NCBI GenBank assembly: GCA_021815285.1
Contig: JAKAHE010000138.1
Coordinates: 1 to 5,612, forward strand
Source of the DNA: Nitrospirota bacterium
Lineage (GTDB): Bacteria > Nitrospirota > JACRHJ01
Reading direction: 5' to 3'
DNA length: 5,612 nt
Both the position numbers and the translations under genes were made by a program. Shown piece by piece: positions 1 to 5,612 of the stretch (its first letter is position 1; each line of letters opens with the position of its first letter). The notes under the pieces were generated by a model, which was not told where the DNA came from, made no database searches, and was given only the letters and a program-made list of their open reading frames with translations.

Positions 1-1060
1 TAGGAAGTCCTACAGGTCCGGCGAAACCTGATGGCGCATTCGTTACCCGCTCAACAGTTTCCTTGTCAGCGAGTTCCACTGGCCCAAGTACCCCGAGAAC
101 TTTATTAAGTTTTATCTCATTTACTTCATGATCACCACGGACAAGAACCGCAAGAACGGCAGTGTCCTGAACTTTTTTATATATCAGCGTCTTCACCAGC
201 TTCGACGGCTTAACACCGAGATATTCCGCGACCTCCTCGACGGTTTTCCTGCCGGGCGTGCTGACCTTTTCAAGCGGCAACTCGACCCCTTTCTCTTCGA
301 GCATCTCGCGCGGCAGGCGGCTCGCGTCCACCGGCTCCGGCGGGCTGCACTCCGCCTTCTCAACGTTCGCGGCATAGTCGCAGAAATCGCACGAGGCGAT
401 GAAGTCCTCGCCGGTCTCGGCCAATACCATGAACTCGTGGGAGAAGCTCCCGCCTATGTTCCCGGTGTCCGCCTCGACCGCCCGGAAGTTAAGCCCGCAG
501 CGTGTAAATATCCGCTTATACGCCTCATACATGTTCCAGTATTCGGCTTCGGCGGATTTGATGTCCTTGTGGAAGCTGTATGCGTCCTTCATTATGAACT
601 CGCGCCCGCGCATAAGCCCGAACCGGGGGCGGATTTCATCACGGAACTTCGTCTGGATCTGGTAGAGGTTCATCGGAAGCTGGCGATAGGATTTAACCTC
701 CCGGCGCACGAGGTCAGTTATGACTTCCTCGGCGGTCGGAGCGATACAGAACTCGTTTTCGTGCCGGTCCTTGAACCGGAGCAGTTCCTTTCCGTAGTAG
801 TCCCACCTGCCGGACTGCCTCCATAAATCCGCCGGCTGGACTGCGGGAAGCATAACCTCCTGCGCGCCCGCCCTGTCCATCTCCTGGCGGACGATTTCGG
901 CGACCTTCTTGACAGTGCGCCATCCGAGCGGGAGGTATGTATAAATCCCCGCCGCGACCTTCCTTATCATCCCCGCGCGCACCATCAGCTTGTGCGAGAT
1001 TACCTCCGCCTCGGCGGGGTCTTCCTTCAGTGTAGGTATTAATAGCTTTGAATAGAGCAT
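1..1060 (-). CDS. proS: ProS, prolyl-tRNA synthetase, bacterial type with editing insertion, truncated by the window edge
   Basis: Class II aminoacyl-tRNA synthetase that ligates proline to tRNA-Pro in the cytosol. I translated 353 codons without a stop from ATG at 1060 to the window edge. About 215-220 residues are missing if the usual length of about 570 holds. Motif 1 lies around 64-80 (GAQEVMLPAVQPADLW), the APTAEE loop at 107-112, and motif 2 around QTKFRDEIRPRFG (136-148), followed by EFIMKDAYSFH (154-164). RAVEADTGNIGGSFSHEF (193-210) leads into the INS editing domain that hydrolyses Ala-tRNA-Pro. Its key lysine is probably K290 (LVKTLIYK), with GDHEVNEIK (309-317) and GFAGPVGLP at the edge. 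Motif 3 and the anticodon-binding domain are not visible. A CxxC pair (C224, C227) precedes YAANVEKAE, as in many non-enterobacterial homologues. AGGA sits 5 nt before the ATG. From codon 295 onward the codon usage changes abruptly to A/T-ending codons (see findings). Confidence 0.96.
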   Translation of the reverse strand, partial: MLYSKLLIPTLKEDPAEAEVISHKLMVRAGMIRKVAAGIYTYLPLGWRTVKKVAEIVRQEMDRAGAQEVMLPAVQPADLWRQSGRWDYYGKELLRFKDRHENEFCIAPTAEEVITDLVRREVKSYRQLPMNLYQIQTKFRDEIRPRFGLMRGREFIMKDAYSFHKDIKSAEAEYWNMYEAYKRIFTRCGLNFRAVEADTGNIGGSFSHEFMVLAETGEDFIASCDFCDYAANVEKAECSPPEPVDASRLPREMLEEKGVELPLEKVSTPGRKTVEEVAEYLGVKPSKLVKTLIYKKVQDTAVLAVLVRGDHEVNEIKLNKVLGVLGPVELADKETVERVTNAPSGFAGPVGLP

Positions 1061-1062
1061 CT

Positions 1063-2127
1063 TTATCCTTTTGCCGCCTCCTCGACTTCCCGCACAAGGG
1101 CGTCGGCAAGTTCGTCCTCTCTGAGCTTCCGTACGACCTCGCCGTGGCGGAAGAGAAGCCCGCGCCCCCTGCCGCCTGCTATGCCCATGTCGGCCTGGGC
1201 GGCCTCGCCCGGCCCGTTCACTATGCACCCCATGACGGCGACGTCGAAAGGCTTCGTTACATGAGAAAGCCGCCGCTCCACTTCCTGCGCCAGGCCGATT
1301 ACGTCTATCTGCGTCCTGCCGCAGGTCGGGCATGAGATTATGTTTACTCCGCGCTGACGGAGATGCAGGGCCTTAAGCATCTCCCAGGCCGCCCTGACCT
1401 CCTCCACCGGATTGGCCGTGAGCGAGACGCGCATAGTGTCCCCTATGCCCTCCGCGAGGAGGATTCCCAGGCCGACCGAGGACTTCACGGTGCCGGAGAA
1501 GAGCGTCCCGGCCTCCGTGACGCCGATGTGCAGAGGATATTTTGCCGTCTTCGACATCAGCCTGTACGCGTCCACGGTCGTAGGGACATCCGAGGCCTTT
1601 ATGGATATTTTCATGTCGAGGAAGTCCAGGTCTTCGAGGATGCGCACGTGCCGCATTGCAGACTCTACCAGCGCATCAGGGGTCGGCTTTCCGTATTTTT
1701 TAAGAATATCTTTTTCGAGAGAGCCGGAGTTCACGCCGATGCGTATCGGGACTCCGCGGCTTTTAGCCGCCTTCACAAGCTCCACAATTTTTCTCTTCTC
1801 GCCGATGTTGCCGGGATTTATGCGGAGGCCGTCTACGCCCTTGTCGATTGCCATGAGCGCCAGGCGATGGTCGAAATGAACGTCCGCAACGAGCGGGATG
1901 GCAATGGCTTTTTTTATCTTGTCCAGCGACTTTGCCGCATCCATGTCGAGTAGCGCAACACGCACAACCTCGCAGCCCGCCATTGCAAGCTCATTAATCT
2001 GCCTTACCGTGGCCTTCACGTCGCGCGTGTCGGTGTTCGTCATGGACTGGACGACGACCGGCGCGCCGCCGCCTATTGGGACGCCGCCAAGGGTTATGCG
2101 GCGGGTTTTCTTGCGGGTAATCTTCAT
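1063..2127 (-). CDS. ispG: IspG (GcpE), 4-hydroxy-3-methylbut-2-enyl diphosphate synthase
   Basis: IspG is the penultimate MEP-pathway enzyme. It reductively opens 2-C-methyl-D-erythritol 2,4-cyclodiphosphate to HMBPP, using a [4Fe-4S] cluster fed by ferredoxin or flavodoxin. The N-terminal TIM-barrel part shows VVVQSMTNTDTRD (24-36), LVADVHFDHRLA (79-90), LRINPGNIG (101-109) and RIGVNSGSLE (129-138). The C-terminal reductase-like domain carries the cluster ligands C266 and C269 (SCPTCGR), C301 and E308 (MGCIVNGPGE), all present. Length (354) fits the short bacterial form without the large insertion found in plant, apicomplexan and some bacterial enzymes. The start ATG is 4 nt after the rseP stop, with only a weak GGA 9 nt upstream, so translation may depend on ribosomes finishing rseP. 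The stop is 2 nt before the proS ATG. Together with dxr this places two MEP steps in one transcript. Confidence 0.98.
   Translation of the reverse strand: MKITRKKTRRITLGGVPIGGGAPVVVQSMTNTDTRDVKATVRQINELAMAGCEVVRVALLDMDAAKSLDKIKKAIAIPLVADVHFDHRLALMAIDKGVDGLRINPGNIGEKRKIVELVKAAKSRGVPIRIGVNSGSLEKDILKKYGKPTPDALVESAMRHVRILEDLDFLDMKISIKASDVPTTVDAYRLMSKTAKYPLHIGVTEAGTLFSGTVKSSVGLGILLAEGIGDTMRVSLTANPVEEVRAAWEMLKALHLRQRGVNIISCPTCGRTQIDVIGLAQEVERRLSHVTKPFDVAVMGCIVNGPGEAAQADMGIAGGRGRGLLFRHGEVVRKLREDELADALVREVEEAAKG
1066..1069 (-). promoter_or_regulatory. Ribosome binding site AGGA for proS, inside the end of ispG
   Basis: The sequence reads AAAAGGATAAAGATG. AGGA lies 5 nt before the proS ATG and overlaps the last sense codon and the stop codon of ispG. 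This spacing is close to optimal and supports ATG at 1060 as the start. A GAGGAGG string further upstream in ispG is too distant to be the main site. Confidence 0.6.
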
Positions 2128-2131
2128 ATTT

Positions 2132-3487
2132 CTATTTCCACATCGGCAGATAGCCGAGGCTCCGCATGATGTCGTTATAGAATACGAACACCATCAGGGC
2201 GATGAGCATGAAAAGCCCTATCTGCTGGGCGATTTCGCGCTTCCTCATCGATAGCGGCTTGCCCTGGATAGCCTCTATCCCAAGGAACATGAGGTGTCCG
2301 CCGTCGAGTATGGGCACAGGGAAGAGGTTTATAACGCCGAGGTTTACGCTTAAGAGCGCGATGAATATTATGTAGTCTCCGATTCCCTGGCGCGCCTGCC
2401 GTCCTGAGAGCTGGACGATAGCAATCGGCCCGCCCACCTGGCTTGCGTCCTCCCTGCCACCTATCAGCCGGGCGATGAACTGCACAGTGAGGCTCGTCAT
2501 CATGTATGTGCGCTCGTAGGCGAGCTTGAGGGATTCGACAGGCCCGTAGGACATGTTGACCTCGTTGGAGCCCATCTCGACACCTATGACGCCGTAGGGC
2601 TTCTTACCCGGTTTGGCCTTGCTCAAGGTCGGCGTGATATTTACGGAAAAAAGTTTGCCGCTCCTATCGATGATAAAGTTCATCGGCCTGCCCGGGTTCA
2701 CCCTCACCATATCCGCCATGGCCATCCAGGAGCCGACCGGATGACCGTTGACGGCCACGATGCGGTCTTTGGTCTTGATTCCGGCCATGTCAGCCGGGGA
2801 ATGGGCCAGGACCGCTCCGACTATTACTGAGCCCATTAAGCCCATGTCTCCCTTCCCGTTCACGTCGGCAGGGATTGCCTTCATATCCAGAATCCGCCCG
2901 TCCCTGCGGACGGAGAAGGCAATCTCCCGCCCCGGATGGGCCTTTATGTATTCCGAGACTTCCTCCCACACGTCCACGTAATCGCCGTTAACCTTCTCGA
3001 TAACGTCGCCGGGCTTGAAACCCGCCGCCTGAGCCGGGCTTCCCTTTACGACATCGGCCACCTTCGCAATCACCGTGGGAAAACCGGTAAGGAACAGAAT
3101 ATAGCAGAGCAGTATCGCCAGCAGGATATTGAAGAAAGGGCCGGCGAAGATGATGGCCGCGCGCTTCCAGAGCGGCTGCTCCGTGAACGAATGTTCCTTC
3201 TCTTCGGGCGTAAGTTCAGGGTTCTCCTCGTCCTCGCCAAGCATCTTGACATATCCGCCGAGCGGAAAAACGGAGATCATGTATTCCGTCTCGCCTATCT
3301 TCCAGCCGACGAGCTTCTTCCCGAACCCCAGGGAAAATTTAAGCACCGAGACGCCGGAGAGCTTCGCCACAAGGAAGTGGCCCATCTCATGCGCGAATAT
3401 GAGAAGGCCCAGCGCCACCACAGCCGCGGCAAAACCTAATACCGTGGGAAACATGCCGCTTACAGCCTCAAGAAGCGTGTTATGCAA
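2132..3487 (-). CDS. rseP: RseP, site-2 intramembrane zinc metalloprotease with two PDZ domains
   Basis: An inner-membrane protease of the S2P (M50) family that cuts transmembrane helices of substrates. In well-studied relatives these are anti-sigma factors after a first cut by DegS, and remnant signal peptides. The zinc site HEMGH (H33, E34, H37) lies in the first membrane segment (about 13-38), and the third ligand is D395 in FPVPILDGGH. Conserved FSLGFG is at 51-56 and FPLGGYVKMLGE at 74-85. A second membrane segment (about 112-137) is followed by two periplasmic PDZ domains, roughly 138-208 (AAGFKPGD) and 219-286 (MAGIKTKD), and by C-terminal membrane segments around 370-390 and 421-437. 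At 451 residues it matches the proteobacterial two-PDZ form, whereas Gram-positive RasP usually has one PDZ. The start is read as TTG (3487) because GGAGG lies 4 nt upstream. An in-frame ATG at 3454 would give 440 residues with the zinc-site His at position 22, as in E. coli. The physiological substrate cannot be read from this window. Confidence 0.96.
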   Translation of the reverse strand: MHNTLLEAVSGMFPTVLGFAAAVVALGLLIFAHEMGHFLVAKLSGVSVLKFSLGFGKKLVGWKIGETEYMISVFPLGGYVKMLGEDEENPELTPEEKEHSFTEQPLWKRAAIIFAGPFFNILLAILLCYILFLTGFPTVIAKVADVVKGSPAQAAGFKPGDVIEKVNGDYVDVWEEVSEYIKAHPGREIAFSVRRDGRILDMKAIPADVNGKGDMGLMGSVIVGAVLAHSPADMAGIKTKDRIVAVNGHPVGSWMAMADMVRVNPGRPMNFIIDRSGKLFSVNITPTLSKAKPGKKPYGVIGVEMGSNEVNMSYGPVESLKLAYERTYMMTSLTVQFIARLIGGREDASQVGGPIAIVQLSGRQARQGIGDYIIFIALLSVNLGVINLFPVPILDGGHLMFLGIEAIQGKPLSMRKREIAQQIGLFMLIALMVFVFYNDIMRSLGYLPMWK

Positions 3488-3491
3488 GCTG

Positions 3492-3496
3492 CCTCC
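3492..3496 (-). promoter_or_regulatory. Ribosome binding site GGAGG supporting a TTG start for rseP
   Basis: A perfect GGAGG core ends 4 nt before TTG at 3487, within the 27-nt dxr-rseP spacer, the widest gap in the window. It is the best Shine-Dalgarno near the rseP start and decides for TTG over the in-frame ATG at 3454, which has only a TGAGG-like match 11 nt upstream. The spacer shows no hairpin and no T-run in the direction of transcription that would make a terminator. Confidence 0.65.
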
Positions 3497-3514
3497 AGAA
3501 AAACCGTTTAAAAA

Positions 3515-4660
3515 TTACCTTGCCAGCCTTGCCGCCGCGCTCCTTGCCCACTTATCCGCAGAGAGCACATCCTCGACGGACGAAGGCTCCCAGGGCTTGT
3601 GCGCGTCCATGACCTTCCTTATGAGCGCCGGGATGTCCATGAAACCGATATGTTCGTCCAGGAACGCCTGCACGGCGATTTCGTTCGCCGCGTTCAATAC
3701 GGCGGGCATCGTCCCGCCGGCTTCGAGGGCGTCGAATGCGTACGACAGGCATGGAAACTTCTCCATGTCCGGCTCCGTGAACGTCAGGCGCCCGACCTTA
3801 GAGAGGTCGAGACCCGGTATGTTCTTCTTGAGCCTTCCCGGATAGCCGAGCGCATAGGAGATGGGCCCGCGCATGTCCGGGACTCCGAGCTGGGCTATGA
3901 CGGAGCCGTCTATGAACTCCGCCATGGAGTGTATAATGCTCTGGGGATGCACAAGCACGGATATCCTCTCCGGCCCGACATCGAAAAGCCACCTGGCCTC
4001 GATTACCTCAAGGCCCTTGTTCATGAGCGTCGCGGAATCTATTGTTATTTTTTTACCCATTTCCCAGTTCGGGTGCTTAAGGGCGTCCGCTGGCCGCACA
4101 CCCTTAAGCCTTTCGGCAGGGTATTCCCTGAAAGGCCCGCCGGAAGCCGTTAGCGTCAGGCGCGCGAGGTCGTTTTTCCTGTGGCCCTTCATGGATTGGA
4201 AGATGGCGGAATGCTCGCTGTCCACAGGCAGGAGTTTTACGCCCCGACGCCTTACCGCGTCGATGACGAGCGAGCCTGCGCAGACGAGCGTTTCCTTGTT
4301 GGCAAGGGCGATGTCCTTGCCGGACTCTATCGCGGCCATTGTTGGCACAAGACCCGCCGCGCCTACTATGCTCGAAACCACCATATCCACGCCATCGAGA
4401 GACGCCGCCTCCACAAGCCCTTCTACGCCGTGCATGACGCGGACTCCGCCGCCAAGACGCTTCTTTAGCGCGTCTGCGGCCTTTTTGTCCCGCACCGTGA
4501 CAATCTCCGGAGAGAACTCCCGCGCCTGGGCCTCGACAAGGTCGATATTGGCGCCACAGGAGAGCGCCATGACCCTGAACCTCTCCGGGAACCGGCGCGC
4601 GACGTCAAGCGTATTTACGCCTATGGAGCCTGTGCATCCGAGTATGGATAGATTTTTCAT
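3515..4660 (-). CDS. dxr: Dxr, 1-deoxy-D-xylulose 5-phosphate reductoisomerase
   Basis: Dxr (IspC) catalyses the first committed step of the MEP isoprenoid pathway in the cytosol: NADPH-dependent rearrangement and reduction of DXP to 2-C-methyl-D-erythritol 4-phosphate. It is the target of fosmidomycin. The 381-residue length is typical. The N-terminal NADPH-binding motif GCTGSIG is at 8-14, LANKETLV at 119-126, and the metal ligands are D147 and E149 in PVDSEHSA. The substrate loop TASGGPFR is at 171-178, HPNW at 196-199, and MNKGLEVIEA at 213-222 supplies the third metal ligand E218. HPQSIIHSM is at 238-246. The C-terminal helical domain contains LNAANEIAVQAFL (322-334), also family-typical. 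All expected catalytic residues are present. The start ATG (4660) sits in an ATGA overlap with the cdsA stop and has no strong Shine-Dalgarno at normal spacing, so coupling to cdsA is the likely route of initiation. ispG, a later step of the same pathway, lies two genes downstream. Confidence 0.98.
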   Translation of the reverse strand: MKNLSILGCTGSIGVNTLDVARRFPERFRVMALSCGANIDLVEAQAREFSPEIVTVRDKKAADALKKRLGGGVRVMHGVEGLVEAASLDGVDMVVSSIVGAAGLVPTMAAIESGKDIALANKETLVCAGSLVIDAVRRRGVKLLPVDSEHSAIFQSMKGHRKNDLARLTLTASGGPFREYPAERLKGVRPADALKHPNWEMGKKITIDSATLMNKGLEVIEARWLFDVGPERISVLVHPQSIIHSMAEFIDGSVIAQLGVPDMRGPISYALGYPGRLKKNIPGLDLSKVGRLTFTEPDMEKFPCLSYAFDALEAGGTMPAVLNAANEIAVQAFLDEHIGFMDIPALIRKVMDAHKPWEPSSVEDVLSADKWARSAAARLAR

Positions 4661-5517
4661 TTCAGCGATATAACCCTTGCGGAAAGCTCTACGAGCGTGT
4701 AGTAGTAAAGGGCCGGGGCGTTCAGGAGCATACTGTCAACCCTGTCCAGGTAACCGCCGTGCCCCGGGAATATGCCGCCGGAGTCCTTCGTCCTTGCGCT
4801 CCTCTTTATCATGGATTCGGCCAAATCCCCCACCTGCCCGACTATTCCAAGGACTATTCCAAGCCCTATGGCGTCGTGCAGGGGAAGCGCGCGGTAGAAC
4901 CACACCCGGCATACGAGCGACATGCCGATACCGGCCATAAGGCCGCCGACGGCGCCTTCCCACGACTTGTGCGGACTTATCTTCTGGTAGAGCTTATTCC
5001 TGCCGAAACGGCTCCCTATGTAATACGCCCCGGTATCCGTCGCCCATGTGACGGCGAACAGGAAGAATACAAGCTGGCGTCCGTCAACCTCCGGCGTCTT
5101 CCAGGAGCGAAGCAGGATTACGTAGGCGGATAGCCATGCAACGTAAACGACGCCGGTAAATGTAAGGGCCACGTCAACCAGCGCGCCGTTTATATCCTTG
5201 CGGGAAAAGAGCCTGAAGAGAAGCGCCACCACGAACGCGAACGCGACCATGACATCCGGCGAGAATACCGTCGCATACTGCCAGTCCGGGATCTCGGCCC
5301 CGACGTAAAACCCGCTGATCACCAGCGCGCCGACGAACATTCCCACGAACGTCTGTGGCCTGTATCCGCTGTTCTTGGACATCCTGTAAAACTCGTACAG
5401 ACCGACCATGACACCCGCAAGTATCAGGAAAAAGAACGTCAATGGCCCGGCATACTGCACTATGATGAACAGCATCGGTATCGCAAAAACTGCCGTCAGA
5501 ACTCTTTTGTAGCCCAT
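4657..5517 (-). CDS. cdsA: CdsA, phosphatidate cytidylyltransferase (CDP-diglyceride synthase)
   Basis: This 286-residue integral membrane enzyme makes CDP-diacylglycerol from phosphatidic acid and CTP, the branch point for phosphatidylethanolamine, phosphatidylglycerol and cardiolipin. The family signature near the C-terminus is complete: it runs from S235 (SMIKR) through K244-D245 to HGG at 253-255 and DRVD at 258-261. It supplies the Mg2+ and CTP-binding acidic residues. Upstream are the conserved stretches TWATDTGAYYIGSRFG (157-172) and SPHKSWEGAVGG (181-192). About seven or eight hydrophobic segments are visible, roughly at 8-20, 26-44, 57-73, 88-104, 112-137, 149-166, 190-207 and 216-230. 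Length is normal for the family (about 265-290). The ATG start at 5517 has a GGGGAG Shine-Dalgarno 4 nt upstream, inside the end of uppS. The TGA stop overlaps the dxr ATG by 4 nt (ATGA), so the two are probably translationally coupled. A perfect 12-bp tandem repeat encodes LGIVLGIV at 219-226. Confidence 0.97.
   Translation of the reverse strand: MGYKRVLTAVFAIPMLFIIVQYAGPLTFFFLILAGVMVGLYEFYRMSKNSGYRPQTFVGMFVGALVISGFYVGAEIPDWQYATVFSPDVMVAFAFVVALLFRLFSRKDINGALVDVALTFTGVVYVAWLSAYVILLRSWKTPEVDGRQLVFFLFAVTWATDTGAYYIGSRFGRNKLYQKISPHKSWEGAVGGLMAGIGMSLVCRVWFYRALPLHDAIGLGIVLGIVGQVGDLAESMIKRSARTKDSGGIFPGHGGYLDRVDSMLLNAPALYYYTLVELSARVISLK
4840..4863. repeat. Perfect 12-bp tandem repeat (two copies) within cdsA
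   Basis: Plus-strand GACTATTCCAAG occurs twice in direct succession at 4840-4851 and 4852-4863. On the coding strand it encodes LGIV twice (CdsA residues 219-226) with identical codons, in a hydrophobic segment just before the conserved GQVGDLAES stretch. The length is a multiple of three, so the frame is kept. Confidence 0.9.
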
Positions 5518-5612
5518 TTAACTCCCCAGTTGCTCGGATGTCTTCCCGAAACGCCTCTGTCTCCCCTGGTAATCGAGGATGGCGATTAAGCGGTCTCGCT
5601 CCGTGAAGCCCG
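5518..5612 (-). CDS. uppS: UppS, undecaprenyl diphosphate synthase, C-terminal end only (5' part beyond the window)
   Basis: Only the last 30 codons and a TAA stop (5520..5518) are present. The peptide ends in RRFGKTSEQLGS, preceded by an acidic/basic helix containing ERDRLIAILDYQ. The RRFGKTSEQ tail after an 'AL.DYQ.R.' helix is the typical C-terminus of cis-prenyltransferases of the UppS family, which condense isopentenyl diphosphate onto farnesyl diphosphate to make the C55 lipid carrier for peptidoglycan and other surface polymers. The arginines of the RRF region lie near the dimer interface and contribute to substrate binding in known structures (family knowledge). The catalytic core is outside the window. 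The stop codon directly abuts the cdsA ATG, and uppS-cdsA is a very common gene pair, which supports the call. Too little is present to judge whether the gene is intact. Confidence 0.85.
   Translation of the reverse strand, partial: GFTERDRLIAILDYQGRQRRFGKTSEQLGS
5522..5527 (-). promoter_or_regulatory. Ribosome binding site GGGGAG for cdsA, inside the end of uppS
   Basis: GGGGAG is followed by TTAA and then the cdsA ATG, a 4-nt spacer. It lies within the last uppS codons, and the uppS stop TAA is part of the spacer, so terminating and initiating ribosomes meet at the same place. This supports the start at 5517. Confidence 0.55.

Larger units (their letters stand above)
1..5612 (-). other. 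Single operon uppS-cdsA-dxr-rseP-ispG-proS, open at both ends
   Basis: All six genes point the same way with junctions of 0 nt (uppS/cdsA), a 4-nt overlap (cdsA/dxr), 27 nt (dxr/rseP), 4 nt (rseP/ispG) and 2 nt (ispG/proS). No hairpin-plus-T-run terminator is seen at any junction, and there is no spacer long enough for a conventional intergenic promoter, although promoters inside coding sequence cannot be excluded. One transcript is therefore inferred, with its promoter upstream of uppS and its terminator beyond proS. The gene content joins isoprenoid synthesis, the lipid carrier, phospholipid precursor supply, membrane proteolysis and proline tRNA charging, a conserved bacterial arrangement. 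Confidence 0.85.

Noticed and set aside
128..826. Long plus-strand open frame (232 codons) opposite proS
   Set aside because: It is fully antisense to a well-conserved ProRS reading frame, is rich in Arg/Leu/Val/Pro as expected of a complement of GC-rich coding DNA, has no recognisable domain and no convincing ribosome binding site.
714..1109. Minus-strand frame of 131 codons overlapping the ispG end and proS start
   Set aside because: It is in a different frame from proS on the same strand, Gly/Arg-rich with no family match. The true frame gives a textbook ProRS N-terminus.
1363..1953. Plus-strand open frames opposite ispG
   Set aside because: Two overlapping plus-strand frames cover the same stretch, which shows that open frames arise freely here from base composition. 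Neither has a recognisable domain.
3488..3514. Possible terminator or promoter in the dxr-rseP spacer
   Set aside because: The 27-nt spacer contains A/T runs but no inverted repeat, and is too short for a full promoter ahead of its GGAGG site. Simple linkage within one operon explains it.
3129..3845. Plus-strand open frame (238 codons) spanning the rseP-dxr junction
   Set aside because: It lies opposite the start of rseP and the end of dxr, is rich in Ser/Arg/Ala/Pro without any motif, and arises from codon bias on the opposite strand.
3861..4673. Plus-strand open frame (270 codons) opposite dxr
   Set aside because: The reverse strand encodes a complete Dxr with all catalytic motifs. The antisense peptide is Ser/Thr/Arg/Pro-rich and low in information, a typical shadow frame.

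Overview
The window is one uninterrupted stretch of a bacterial chromosome (or contig) in which every gene lies on the minus strand, so it reads from right to left. In transcription order the genes are the 3' end of uppS (undecaprenyl diphosphate synthase), cdsA (CDP-diglyceride synthase), dxr (DXP reductoisomerase), rseP (site-2 intramembrane protease), ispG (HMBPP synthase) and the 5' two-thirds of proS (prolyl-tRNA synthetase). Four genes are complete. uppS is cut by the right edge and proS by the left edge.

Packing is very tight. uppS and cdsA abut (TAAATG), cdsA and dxr share ATGA, dxr and rseP are 27 nt apart, rseP and ispG 4 nt, and ispG and proS 2 nt. There is no room for internal terminators or conventional intergenic promoters, so the set is almost certainly one operon whose promoter lies beyond the right edge. 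No gene-free stretch exceeds 30 nt. I see no RNA genes, mobile elements, CRISPR arrays or plus-strand genes.

The genes form an essential housekeeping cluster for the envelope and translation. Dxr and IspG are two steps of the MEP isoprenoid pathway, whose products feed UppS to make the undecaprenyl carrier for peptidoglycan and other surface polymers. CdsA makes the CDP-diacylglycerol needed for phospholipids. RseP cleaves membrane-embedded substrates such as anti-sigma factors and signal-peptide remnants. ProS charges tRNA-Pro. This neighbourhood is known from many bacteria, often downstream of rpsB-tsf-pyrH-frr.

Organism: a moderately GC-rich bacterium with G/C-ending codons. The tandem two-PDZ RseP is typical of diderm (Gram-negative) bacteria, and the uppS-cdsA-dxr-rseP-ispG-proS order would fit a deltaproteobacterial, Nitrospirota-like or related candidate-phylum lineage. 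That placement is inference, and nothing here fixes a genus.

I found no new biological system. The most notable signal is a sharp codon-usage break inside proS near position 180: third-position GC falls from about 82% to about 32% while the protein stays homologous and in frame. It suggests either a recombination mosaic or an assembly chimera at the window edge. Smaller points are a TTG start for rseP, a perfect 12-bp tandem repeat inside cdsA, and a poor ribosome binding site for ispG.
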